Source of the DNA: Meloidogyne chitwoodi
Taxonomy: Eukaryota; Nematoda; Chromadorea; Rhabditida; Meloidogynidae
Reading direction: 5' to 3'
Length of the DNA: 64,000 bases
NCBI GenBank assembly: GCA_015183035.1
Contig: JACZZP010000012.1
Span: forward strand, 496,001-560,000
Shown here: piece by piece, positions 44,989 to 56,699 of the stretch
How the letters are laid out: each line of letters begins with the position of its first letter
Numbering within the stretch: the stretch's first letter is position 1
The notes under the pieces: generated by a model
Databases searched by the model: none
What the model saw: the letters and a program-made list of their open reading frames with translations, nothing else
What the model was told of the DNA's origin: nothing
Made by a program: the position numbers and the translations under genes

Positions 44989-47900
44989 TTATTCCAATAA
45001 ACGCCAAATGGTTATAGCATCTTCTGGATCATCACTAGAAAAATAATTTATTTTATTAAAATATTTAACATTGTAATATATTTTTATTTGGGAATTTTCT
45101 AGGATAAAATAAAAATACTTTGACTAGTTGAAAACTTTTAAATAAATTTAAAAATGTAACTAAACTCAACTAAAATATTGAGTTAACCCCACTAACTTAA
45201 AAAAACACTAAAAAAAAGGTTTAAAATTAAAAAAAAATAAATTACGCAGAAGCACTGAATAATTGACACATGTTTGCTGAAAGGGCAGTGATTGAACTAT
45301 TATGAGCCTTTTCACGCTAAAAACAAAATTTAAAAAATTTTAATTTAAATAATTTTACATTTTCTAACATATGCATTCTATTTGAACTACCAACATCCCA
45401 AATTTTAATTGTTCCACTTCGACAACCAGAAATTATTTTTTGTGGAGATAATGGTATTAAAATAGTGACTGCCTAAATTATTAGAAAAAAATTAATTTTT
45501 TTAATTAAATTAATTACATCGTTATGTGCATTTTGTTCCACGTGGTCCCTTTTTGAGTCAAGCAATGAATATCGCATTATACTCTAAAATTAAAAATATT
45601 AAAATAAAAAAGATGAAGGAGTACCTGATCTTTAGAAGCAGTAAATAATGCATTTTCGGTAAAACACAAAGAAGTTAAAGTTTTTGTATGTCCAGGCTCT
45701 AAATTAACCCAACGCGATGGAATAAAAGGTTTTTGTATTTTAACTTGATCATAAAGAGAAGCCTAAAATTTAAAAAATGAAATTTAATTTAAAATAAATT
45801 GATTACGCATTTTTTTGTTGCTGTAGCAATTCGAACAGACAAATTATACTCATTAAATGATAAAGATTCATTTAAACATTCAGAAACAGCTAACATACGC
45901 AAATCACCGCTAAAAAAAAAAGTTTTTTTTTAATATTTTTTATTAAATGAAACTCTGTTATTATTTAAATATATAGTTTCATTTAATATTAAGGTTAAAA
46001 TTTTTCTAAAAGATATGGTCAAAGAACGGTTTAGGTTATCTGACATATTCTTGGGTATCCGGCCTCTTATTCATTTTCGAATATTCGAAATCTCAATCTT
46101 TATTTCTTAAGATTATTAAAATTTTTGGATTCACCAAAATTTAAATATTAATTTCAATTATAATAAACTAGCCTATTCGTCAAATCTCTCAACATTCCCA
46201 AATGTTCAATTTTCTCCAAATCCCAAATTCTTACTCCAGCCGCACTTGTCGTAAAAAGAAAATTTTTTCCAACAGAATTTGTACAAACTTTTATTTGATA
46301 AATATCAGTTTCTGTTGGAGGTAATTGACGAATACGTTCACAATGTCCATTTTCTCCTTGACTAACTAAACCCATTGAACTAAGATGGCGAATGCAACGT
46401 TCAGTTGGAGGGGAACGCAAATCCCAAAGCTTGAAAATTTTTTTAATAAAATTTTTTAATTTTTGAGTGTTAAAAATACCTTAACAATATTCATAGAAGA
46501 GGAGAGAGCCATGTTTGGTTGATTATCTTCTGACAATAATTTAACTCCGTAAACAATATTTGGATGACTTCCAAGTGTTGCTATGTTAGTACAAGTTTCC
46601 AAATCCCAAACTATAGCATTTCTATCTTTAGCTCCACTTATCAATTTTTTTTCGGTAGAATGAAGGCATAAAACTCCTTTCTGATGTCCATAAACACGAA
46701 AAATTTTATGGAGGTGAGAGGAAGGTTTTTCATCTTCAACAGGAGAAAATTCTGGTGCTTTTCTTAAAATTATTACTATATAAAATTTAAAAAATACTCA
46801 AAATTATACTTTAAATGTCTTTTAATTGATTTTTGAATGTTTGATTCTGTCTGATCGCTTCTAGCTGTTTCACAGTTTTGATTATAATCGCTAAGTGATA
46901 AATCATCGCCTTCTTAAATATAAATTAAATAAAAATAATTTTTGCTTTAAAAAACCTTCTTTAATGGATTTTTTGCCAATATTCTCAACAAAACTTTCAT
47001 TACTATTAGATGATAATACTAAAGCAGAATCTGATGTTCCGGATGAGACAACAACTTAAAAATTAAATTAATTAATTAAAATTAAAAAAAAAGAAACTTT
47101 TATCTGGCGTAGTAGACTCAGATTTACATAAAGGAACAGGTAAAATATCATCAAACAAAGGTAAATATTTATTAGAATTTGATAAAGTAAACGGCTTAAA
47201 GTCATTGTCTGGTGGTCCATTCTGAAATTTTAAAATATAAAATTTTAATTAAATTAAAAAAAATTATATATAACAATAAAAGTTGTGTCATGTTCTTGAT
47301 CTAAACGCATTTTAAAATCAAGTTTTGCTGCTTCAACAACATCTTTCATATCTTCGTTTGATTCAATACCTAGAAGTGCTGTTAACTCCTAAAAATATAA
47401 AATTTTATTTATTAAAAAAATAATTGTTGAAACTTTATTCTCAGATGCTAGTCGAGTGTTATCAGCTCCCTTTTGGATTGCCATATCAATCAAATTTCGA
47501 AGGATATAAAGCATTTCTTGAGGTACAGCAAATTGACGGGAAAATTGAAACATTAAGGAATCTAAATCTTTTACGCCTTCATTAGCATCTGGAAATGCAA
47601 GAGTTGATGCACGCCGTGATGTCGGTTCAATGCAAATCTAAAAACATAAATAAGAAAAATTTTTCCAAATTATTAAAAAAAACCTGTTCATCTTCCAACT
47701 CCACAATTGACTTTTGTCCACGTACAATTTCTTCTTGAACATACTCAAGTTTTTGCTGAGTACTTTGCTGTTCTTCCAAAACTAAAAGACGAACGGAAGG
47801 ATCTGTTGTGCCTGAATAATTGCTCTGGAGACGTGATAATTCATCACGGAGGATGGTACGCTCACGAATCATACGCTCTAATGCGTGCTCTTCTCGTACT

Positions 47901-50900
47901 ACTGCATTTCGTTTAACTGTGAAACCGTCAATCTTTTAAAGGAATAAAAATTATTTGCTAAAATAGTTAAATTTTTACCGCTTTTTCTATTGCAGTCCAT
48001 TGACGTTTGGTACGAATTGGTGTATTCTTTGATTTTGGGGTTCTAGTAGAATAATTTATTGGAGTATAGCTAAGAGGTTGAGCATTACAAGAAAGATCAT
48101 CATTCTATTTAAAAAGTTTAAAATAGAATAAATTAAATAATTAACTTCAACAATATATGTTGTATCCATATTTGATGGAATATGACCTTGTTGGGGTGTT
48201 TGACTTTCCGTTTTGATTCCACGTTTGCTCTCATAAATGGTCTGGCGACGGTTTTGAAGAGCCTAAAAATTAGCAAAAGTATTAAATCTCATTATTTCCT
48301 ACCTTTTGAGAATCTTTTAAACGTTGAACTTCCTCTGCCTTTCTTCTCAAATTTTCCGTTTTAAGAGCAGATTCACGTTCAAGTTTTTGTATTTTATTTT
48401 GTTGTTGTCTCTGAGTTTTTTCATAAGTAGCAACCTTTTGCGCATTTGCAACTTGAATTTCACGAAGTCTACGATTCTCTTCCTTCAGCCGTTTCATTAA
48501 TTCTACTTTTTGTCGTTTCATACTTTCAAGGTCATTTTTCATTCTAACAACCTCCATTTGATGCCTATTTTGTTGTGCTTGCATCTTTTTATTTTCACGT
48601 TCTGCTAACTCTATTCGTTTATGTTCCAGACGCATATCAGATAAACGCTTTTCATATTGTTCGCGAACTTTACTGATTTCTTCTTTTTGTTGTTTAGTTT
48701 GTTTCTTGGCTGTCATTTGTTCCAAAACATTGTCTCGTTCTGCTTCTGTTGATTGGATTCTCTTACAAAGCTCTTCCATTTTGTGTTCGAAATCGCGTCG
48801 TAATTGATCCAAACGGCGCTGACTCATTTCTAACTCTTCCACAAGGCGTTCCTTAATGCTAATATCCTCGTGAAGTTTAGCCAAATCAGAGTGGAGTTGA
48901 TCACGACGTTCTACAAAATGCGAAGTTTAAAGTAATTATAGCAACTAGATTTTTCTAATTTTTGAAAGGAAAATATAAGTACTACCTAAACTCCGCTTTT
49001 CAACAGGGTCATCTTCCACCTCCTCATCTTCATCATCATCGCTGTTTTCCTCTTCATAAATATTATCAAGGAATCTAACATCTCGGTTCAGTTCTCTATC
49101 ACCTTTAGCCTCAGCCTCATTCAATGCCTTTTTATCCATTTCAATTTCTTCTCTAGCTTGACTAATCAAAGTTTCTGTAAGAGTAGCAGATTGTGGCTGA
49201 TTGACATAAGGCGAGCCGTATAAGCTTCCATTAGCTTGATCCCGAAAACGTTGATTTTGTTTGCGGAGTGTTTCATTGGTCACTTCATATTCAATTATAT
49301 TTGATCTGATATACTAGATTTTAGAAAAGAAAAAGTAAAAATACTTTAGAGTCTCAATTTCTTCCAAATATCCTTGAATTAATGAAGATAATTGATTATC
49401 ATCGTTTGAAGATGTCCCATCATTTTCCTTATTCTCCAATGATTCTCTAAATTTACTCAATTCACGTTCTTTAGTCATTTCTACAATTCTAACATTTAGA
49501 ATATTATTTTTCTCATCTAATGCTTTCAAACGGGTTGTCAAACGAGTATTCTCATTCTAAAATTTAAAATTAAGTTTTTAAAGATTGGAGGCCCCGAACC
49601 TTTAAATAGAGATTCTCTGTATATTGATCATTTAACAATTCCTCGCCATCTTCGTTTATTAAACGTTTTCCTTGTTGGTATTCTAATAATTGAGATTCAA
49701 GTATAGCAATACGAGTACGGAGATCAGTTATTAATTTGGAAGACTTGTCTTGGTTTGCAACAACCTAATTTAAGTAACAATATGAAAAAAATTTAAAAAA
49801 TAAATAAACCTTGTTTTTAATATTTTTGGCCCGATTAGCATAATTTAATGTATTAAGTGTTTCAATAAAATCAACGTCACAGGGACTAGCACAAGCAATC
49901 ATTAAAGTCCGACTATTTCCTCCAAGAGAGTCTTGCAACAATCGAGTGAGCTTTGAATCTCGATAGGGGACATGACTGACTTTTCCACAACCCAATGCAG
50001 AGATTACGTTGCCAAGAGCAAGCTATAATTTAAAATTTTATTTAAAATTTTAAATTATTTTGATATTTTACAAGTCCAGAGTTTATGCTAATCCCTTCTT
50101 TCGCACGATCACCAGTTGCACCAGTTCTTTTCAATCTTTCAGAACCGGCAAGATCAACAAAATGAAATTTAGCATGTAGCACCTCCAATTCGGTTTTTTG
50201 CTTTGGAGATTCATCCTAAATTTGAGGAAAACAAAAATTTTTTTTGGAAACAATGAGTTGACCCTGATTTTTAATAAATTGCCTAAATTTTAAGTTCCAG
50301 AATTCAAAAAATGTTTAAAATTATTTTTTTTTTAATTTTTGCCTCATTGTCTTCCATCGGTACTACTCTTGTTTGTTTCAATCGAATAGTAAATATTGCA
50401 TGTGATCGACTCGACTGCTGATTCATATTTGTTGCAGCAGTTGTTCTATTCAAAGCTCCAGCTTTTAATGCTGACATTATATCAGTTGCGCTTTTAACAG
50501 TTTGCCAATTAGCTCCTCTAAGACTTATTTCATTTCGAATTGGGTCTTCTTGTATTCGAATGACTGTGTTACGCGTGCGATCTTCTGAAAGCAAATCGAC
50601 GATTTCCTCATTGTAAAGCTAAAAAATTAAAATATTTTAATTAAAAAAATACAAAACCTCAATGAATTGGACATTTAATTCAAAAGTTGGTTCTACAGCT
50701 CCAGCTGATTTAGCTGTAAGTCTTCTTTCATCAATTCCATCAAAAAGATGTTTTGCTGCACGTGGTACGATTCCAACGGTCACGTTAGTATCCGAATGGA
50801 ATTGATTAACATCAAAACATGTTCCCATTGTGTATGTTTTTCCACTTCCAGTCTAAACTTGATTTATTTGTTTTATTTAAAAATTACACATTTGTTTTTT

Positions 50901-52099
50901 AAATTTTTCTAAAGTTATAATTTGTTTCCTAATTTAACCTAATGAAAATTTTCAATTTTTTAAATCGAGCTAAACAACCTGTCCGTAGGCCAACACTGTT
51001 GCATTATAACCGTCAAATGCACCAACAAGAAGGTTATGTATGCATTGATTGTAAACAATTTCCTGAGTGGATTGGTCAGAAAAAACAAAGTCTAAAAGAA
51101 AAATTGATTAATTTTTTGAAATAATAAAATTTCTAAAAAATGATTTTTTAATGTTTAAAAAATATAAAAAAAACTACAACATAAAATCAATTACCATAAG
51201 TGAATGATTTATCACGTCCAATTGTAATCTGCGGTTCATCCTGAGATATAAAAAGGCAAATCTTTTCTTCAGCCGCCTTTTCACGTGTATTTTGTGGACG
51301 AATTCTAAATTTTATTTAAATGAAAAAATTGGCACTATATGAAAGGAAGTCCCCCATCCAATTTTTTCTATATTCTTAAAAAATGGGTAATTTTTATATG
51401 TCATTCGAAAGTGCTCGTCGAGCTGAGTCGAATGACATAAAAACTAGTCATCCGAAACAACTTTGGGCCGAGTTACAGGTCCCCGATAATTGAAAAACCA
51501 TAGGGTGGACCAAGCTCTTCTAAGTGATTACCGCGGCTGCTCCTAAATTATTTTCACTGAATTAATTATTTTGTTGTAATTATAGCTGTAGATTAACGCA
51601 TGTACCAAAAAGCCAACCAGAGATGGGCGCCCAAACGAAGAAGTCATAAAATACTCCCAATAGGTCCAAGTTTGGCGTGCTTCAAGCAACTTCGATCCGT
51701 CATAACTTTGTTCATAATCGTTCAATCAAACTGATTTTGGTTTCATTCGATAGGTCTTGAAAAGCTCTTTCGGATGAGCTATCATACTCATTTTCGAATT
51801 TTTCAGCCCAAAAATGAGCTTACTCCACCCTATGGTTTTTCAATTATCGGGGACCTGTAACTCGGCCCAAAGTTGTTTCTGATGACTAGTTTTTATGTCA
51901 TTCGACTCAGCTCGACGAGCACTTTCGAATGACATATAAAAATTACCCATTTTTTAAGAATATAGAAAAAATTGGATGGGGGACTTCCTTTCATATAGAG
52001 CCAAAAAATTTAAATTTCTATTTTATACCTTACTGCAACAGAAACAGTATTTTTCAGATCACGGCAACGTTGTCGCTGTTCATCCTCAATAAGTGTCAT
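44989..52099 (-). CDS. klp-12: KIF21-type (kinesin-4) microtubule motor with C-terminal WD40 repeats
   Basis: About two dozen exons. The motor domain begins [10 protein letters not shown] at 52099 (exons 52029..52099, 51195..51304, 50979..51091, 50658..50852, 50343..50618, 50072..50215, 49810..50022) with SVAVRIRPQ, P-loop [25 protein letters not shown] (switch I), [14 protein letters not shown] (switch II), [19 protein letters not shown] and [15 protein letters not shown]. Long coiled coils follow (about 47.6-49.7 kb), with an acidic [17 protein letters not shown] stretch and a basic [15 protein letters not shown] segment. The end (44989-46800) has WD40 units such as [26 protein letters not shown] and GTIKIWDV. 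This order of motor, coils and WD40 is that of KIF21A/B and C. elegans KLP-12, which limits microtubule growth, notably in axons. All motor signatures are intact. One intron has a GC donor; intron 1 holds a 676-bp palindromic insertion. Confidence 0.92.
51329..52004. mobile_element. 676-bp palindromic insertion in kinesin intron 1, containing repeat R
   Basis: Arms 51329-51507 and about 51827-52004 are complementary over some 178 bp, for example CATCCAATTTTTTCTATATT and its complement, and ATGTCATTCGAAAGTGCTCG. The spacer starts with the repeat R end motif (minus strand GAGCAGCCGCGGTAATCACTT at 51522-51542). Frames inside are artefacts. It lies wholly between splice sites, so the kinesin need not be affected. 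Confidence 0.85.
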
Positions 52100-52483
52100 A
52101 AATTTTTAAACTAATAAATTTGCTAGATGCTTTTTTAAAATTAATAAAACAATTTATTTGTATCAGAAACTACTTTGTTTCTTATATTGTAACAATAAAT
52201 AGTATATATTTTTTAAAGTGAATAGTAAATATAATATATCGCAAGGCTGACAATTTTCTGAGATTTTAGGTTTATCACACTTCATAATACCATTAATATT
52301 CATAAAATTTGTTAAATTGAGCGCTTCAACGACAAAATTTCAGCGATTAACTGGACTGCCTATCGTGCTCGGATGTATGAGTGTGCAAATAATGGAGGGC
52401 AAAAAGTAGACGACAGAGCAATTTCAAAAAATTTTGCTAACTTCCTAAATTTCATTTATTTAAAAATTTTCACTTTTATAGAG

Positions 52484-52961
52484 ATGTTACCAATCGCAGA
52501 ACATAAAAACTTAAATGATAAAAATTTTGATGAACTTCAACTTGAGGAACTACAGTTAATTAATAAGAATCTTAAAGATCATGGTCTTCAACTTAAAGGA
52601 ATTGAAAATAAGATTTCAGATTTAGAAAGCGGTCTTTATATCAGACATAGCTTTACAATAGCGGTAACTTAAAAAAAGTTAAAAACAAAAAAATTTGCTA
52701 AAATTATTGCCCCAGATATTTCAGTCTCCGAACTAATTTTTAGGACTAAAATTCTAAATCAAAATTTGGAGCCCTATCTCAAGTAGAATAAATTTTATTA
52801 CTGACTAAACTACCAGAATCACAAAAATTGGATGTAAAACTTTTTTAAATCTTTTATTTCTAATTTTTAAGATGAATACTAATTTGCTTTTGTTATTATT
52901 TGGTCTAATTGTGCTTATTCTTATGCTTATGTTTTCATTACGAAAGAATAACATAATTTAA
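52484..52961 (+). CDS. Small tail-anchored coiled-coil protein, copy 1
   Basis: Not recognised. Exons 52484..52663 and 52872..52961 join in phase 0 to 89 residues. A charged helical part (DELQLEELQLINKNLKDHGL, then LKGIENKISDLESG) is followed by a single C-terminal hydrophobic segment (NLLLLLFGLIVLILMLMFSL) and a short polar end (RKNNII), the layout of a tail-anchored membrane protein. It faces the kinesin gene head-to-head, about 385 bp between start codons, so the two may share a promoter. A paralog with the same exon layout lies at 53797..54183. Confidence 0.6.
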
Positions 52962-53270
52962 ATCAATAAAAAATTATTTTCAAGAATTGAAGGAAAAACA
53001 AAATCTCATTGTATTTTACTCTGAATTAATAATAAAAATTTTATTTTAAAAAAATCAGACTTTTTAACCTTTCTGCTTTCAAATTTCTAATAGATACTTG
53101 TTTCTTTTACACACAAATGTCCGCAAGTTTTATTCGCAAGTAATAATATTTATTTTTTTCAATCAGATTATTTTTTAATATATATATGTAACTATATTTT
53201 CCACAACGATTATAAATGTTAATAGACATTTTTGGTGATAAATAAAGTAGTGGTATCTAAAACATTATAC

Positions 53271-53335
53271 TTTACTGCAATAGAAACAATATTTTTCAAA
53301 TAACGGCAACGCTGTTCATCCTCAACAAGTTTCAT
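53271..53335 (-). pseudogene. Orphan copy of kinesin exon 1
   Basis: Reads MKLVEDEQRCRYLKNIVSI with a phase-2 GT donor, clearly a copy of kinesin exon 1 (52029..52099) with one two-codon deletion and several substitutions. No other kinesin exon follows. It is the second half of a duplicated head-to-head pair. Confidence 0.75.
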
Positions 53336-53796
53336 AAATTATGTTTTGCCTGATCCTTTTCGAAATTAATTAAAAATTAAACACTAATATTGAAAAACTA
53401 AAAATATTTGTTATTTCAAGGTTAAAAATAGTCAACTTAAAAATTTGTTTTGTAAGGCTGCTATTTTGTCTGATAATTTAAGTTATCATATATTTTCTGA
53501 TACCACCAAAATGTTAAAATGAAATTGGTTAAATTGAGAAGGTTCTTTGATAAGCATTTGGCGACTAAACAGCTGCCTTTAATAATCCTGCTTTGGTGTG
53601 AGAGCGTGTAAAAATGGAGAGCGAAAAGAAAAAGACAATTTTAAGAAAATTATAGCTCACAATGTCTACTTATAAGACATAAATCTATTTCATTTAAACT
53701 GACTTTTACAATCCAGTTTCAGAAAGTATTTCTGTTTTTTAATTTACCCTTAAATTTATTAAATGTTTAATTTAAATTTTCTACTTTTATAGAGAA

Positions 53797-54183
53797 ATGT
53801 CAACATTAGCAGAACTTGATAAAGAACAAAAACTGGAAAAATTTCAGCGTGAACTTAATAAGAATTTAAATGATCTTGTTATTCGACTTAAAGGAATTGA
53901 AAATAAAATTGAACATTTTGAAAATAGTTTTGATCGTATGTATTTCTGGATGATAAGGGTAAATTTATTTAAATTTTTAAATTAAATTTGTAAATTTCTA
54001 AAATAAAAAATTTGGAAGAGCTTTATAATAAAATATAAAAATCACAAAAATATCAAAATTTTTAAATATTTTTTATGCTTTTGATTTAAATTTTTTAAGA
54101 TGGCTTATAATTTTTTTTTTCTCATATTTGGTATATGGAGTGTTTTGATGATGACTTATTTGTACTCAACATGGAAAAAATAA
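53797..54183 (+). CDS. Small tail-anchored coiled-coil protein, copy 2
   Basis: Exons 53797..53958 and 54100..54183 join in phase 0 to 81 residues: MSTLAELDKEQKLEKFQREL, LKGIENKIEHFENSFDRMYF, then a hydrophobic segment (FFFLIFGIWSVLMMTYLY) and STWKK. The LKGIENKI core and the exon junction are the same as in copy 1, while the membrane segment is much diverged. It faces the orphan kinesin exon. Open frame and splice sites are kept, so it is probably functional. Role unknown; SNARE-like or adaptor roles cannot be judged from sequence. Confidence 0.6.
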
Positions 54184-54742
54184 TTTGTGAGTGCAATGAA
54201 AATATTTTAAGGAATTGACGAAAGAATGAAATCTCGACATTTTGATGTAATTTTATTCAATGATTTTTAAATTGTAAATATTTAAAAAATTACATTTTTT
54301 AAACTAAAATGTTTTTGTTTAATTAATTCAAGTCTAAAAACATTTACTAAATTAAATAGAACAAGACATTTACTAAATCTTAAAAATGTTTCTTAAACCA
54401 AATGTTTTTTTAAAGATTTTTTATCTATATTTTAAAACAAACAATTTTGACAATTTATTTTTTTAATTTAATAAAAAAATAAATTTTTTGATTTTAAACA
54501 AAATTTTTAAAAATTAGGGCTTTTTAACCTTTTTTTAGTTTTTTAAAATTTTAGAATTTTAAACATTTTTTATAGCCTTTCTATGAACTTTTATACAGCG
54601 ACACCTCCGAAACAAATTCTTATAGTTTCAAAATAATTTATTATATTTTACTTTTATAAATATATAATTGACAAAATAAAAATTAATTTTGAGTTTTTTA
54701 TAAGAAAAAAAAATTCATTGTTTTTTTAAATAATTATTTTAT
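54184..54742. other. A/T-rich intergenic stretch
   Basis: No gene or repeat recognised; dominated by short A and T runs. Confidence 0.5.
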
Positions 54743-54832
54743 TTAATTTTCTTGTTCATTGTCAGCATAAGGCATTTCATCAACAATTAGTTTTACAGGA
54801 TCAAGTCTCTTAAATTTTCTTTTTAAAAACAT
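54743..54832 (-). CDS. Possible 29-codon frame or terminal exon
   Basis: Reads MFLKRKFKRLDPVKLIVDEM and ends PYADNEQEN. Its amino-acid make-up is more protein-like than the surrounding A/T-rich frames. It could be a micro-protein or the last exon of a gene upstream; no partner exon was identified. Low confidence. Confidence 0.25.
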   Translation of the reverse strand: MFLKRKFKRLDPVKLIVDEMPYADNEQEN

Positions 54833-55095
54833 TTAATGCTAAACACAGCAAAAATTGAATTAATTTATTTTTTAAATAAAAAATGTTAATTTTATATAAA
54901 AACAAAATTATTAAAAAAAAATCATATTTACAGAAGAAAAAAATTACAATAATAATAATAATTTTAAATACAAAAATTAAAAAGCTACTTATTGCCCTAA
55001 TTAATTATTTTTTTTAAGTGTTAAAAAATGTCAAACAGCAAACGAAATTTAATTAATCATTTTTTCCTTTTTAAAATCACAGCATTTAAGTATTT

Positions 55096-56699
55096 TCAAT
55101 CATTGGTAACCTTAAGTTGTCCGTTTGGCTGTGAAGAATTAATTATTTGTTGTGTTGGTGTGTGTGAGGGAGTGGCATTGACTGAAGATATTTGTTGTTC
55201 ATTTAAATTTAATGAATTATAATGATGTTGATGTTGATCTTGTTGGGTATTTGTTGTTGATAATGCTGATTTATTGTTCATCTGATAATTTTATATTTTT
55301 TTTTTTTTTATTTAAAATTGGGAAATTATTCAATTTAAGTAAAACACCCCATTTATTCGCAAGAAACTATTTTAAACCCAAAAAATTATTTAAAGCTAAA
55401 ATATTTTCTTGCGAATAAATGGGGTGTTTTACCTAAATTTGGCAAGTTCCTTTTATTTTTATACAGATCAAATCCCGGGAAAAGTATCAAAACACACATA
55501 AAAGGAACTTTATTGATGACTCCCGTTATAAAAAAACATTCTAAAGAAAGGCAAATGGATACATTTTGAAGTACCTTTTATTCGTTGCTTTTTTGGGAGG
55601 AAAAATACCTATCGGAACCCACAGATTGCCCTTATAATAATTTTGTTTTATATATCTAAGTGTCCTTCCAACGAGATTAAAAAAATAATATTTAAAAAAT
55701 TTAACCATTATAGCTCCATGAGAACCCCCATGAGAGCCAATAGTTCCATGTGTTCCATGTTGTGGTGTTAGATTGGTATGCCTTGTAGAGGTTGAATCTT
55801 TGAATTTCAACAATTTTTTGAAATTTTTCTTTAAAATTTTATTTTGTACCTAACATTCTGTCCATTTCTATTTTATGTGTCCAATTGTCCACAGGCCTAG
55901 CAGATTGGTAATGACGATAATTATTATTATTACCAGGGCGAGACACACTAAGAGAAGACTGTTCTGATTGATCATCCAAACGTTGCTATTTTTTAAAAAT
56001 TAAAAAAAAAATTTAAAAATTTATATAACCTTATAGCTTAAAAGGACCACCTAAATAAATATTTTTTTAATTAAAAAAAAAATATTTGGGTGTTAATTTA
56101 AATTAATTTATTTAAATAAAAATGTTTTTTTTACATTTTGTGAATTTGTCGTTCTTCTCCGCCGTCTTGTGCCCTTACGATTCTGTAGGAATTTGAGCAA
56201 AACAAATAAAAAAAGGCCAACAATTGAGAACAACTAAAATAAATAAATTTTAATTAGAAAAATAATTAAATCTTACTGAACAGAAAAACATCATGTTACG
56301 AAGATCTTGAATCTAAAAAGAGTTGTTTTTTTTTAATTTTTAAATTTTTGGAATTTTACAAAATTTTTTGAAATTTTTGGAATTTTTTGGAAAATTTCAA
56401 AATAATTTTTTTTTAAATTTTCTAACTTTTTCTTCTAATTAATAAAGGTAAAATAATTAAAAAAAAAATTAATTAAATTAAAATTAAAATTAATTAAAAA
56501 GACTAACATAATTACTCATTCTGTGCATATCATCAGCAACTTGTAACATTTTTGGAATTCCTTTAAATATTTGATTCATATCAGGAAATTGATATTGTTG
56601 TTGTTGTTGATAGGGTGTAGTATCATGAATTAATGCTGGGGCTAATTGATGATGTTCTAACATTCCTGGTGGTTGCATATGGCTATTGCTGCCGCCCAT
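55096..56699 (-). CDS. Single-pass membrane protein with low-complexity tails, unknown function
   Basis: Not recognised. Six exons join in phase: 56508..56699, 56277..56312, 56135..56233, 55850..55985, 55706..55797, 55096..55281; 246 residues. The N-terminal 60 residues are Gln/His/Pro-rich (MGGSNSHMQPPGMLEHHQ, YQQQQQYQFPD) and end in a helical part (IFKGIPKMLQVADDMHRMSN). One membrane segment (MMFFCSLFSIVGLFLFVLLK) spans exons 2-3 and is followed by the stop-transfer patch KGTRRRRR. The C-terminal half is polar (SEQSSLSVSRPGNNNNYRHY, HGTHGTIGSHGGSHGA, then a Gln/Asn/Thr-rich end). No signal peptide; positive charges after the membrane segment suggest N-terminus outside. Between exon 6 and exon 5 lies a MITE copy (55338..55432). 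Confidence 0.65.
55338..55432. repeat. Small palindromic MITE, CACCCCATTTATTCGCAAG family, copy 3
   Basis: Arms AAAACACCCCATTTATTCGC and GCGAATAAATGGGGTGTTTT are perfect. Outside them TTCAATTTAAG and CTAAATTTGGCAAGTTCC extend the terminal repeat as in copy 1. It sits in the last intron of the membrane-protein gene. Confidence 0.85.

Noticed and set aside
51543..52114. Short frames in kinesin intron 1
   Set aside because: They read through the palindromic insertion; kinesin exons on either side join in phase without them.
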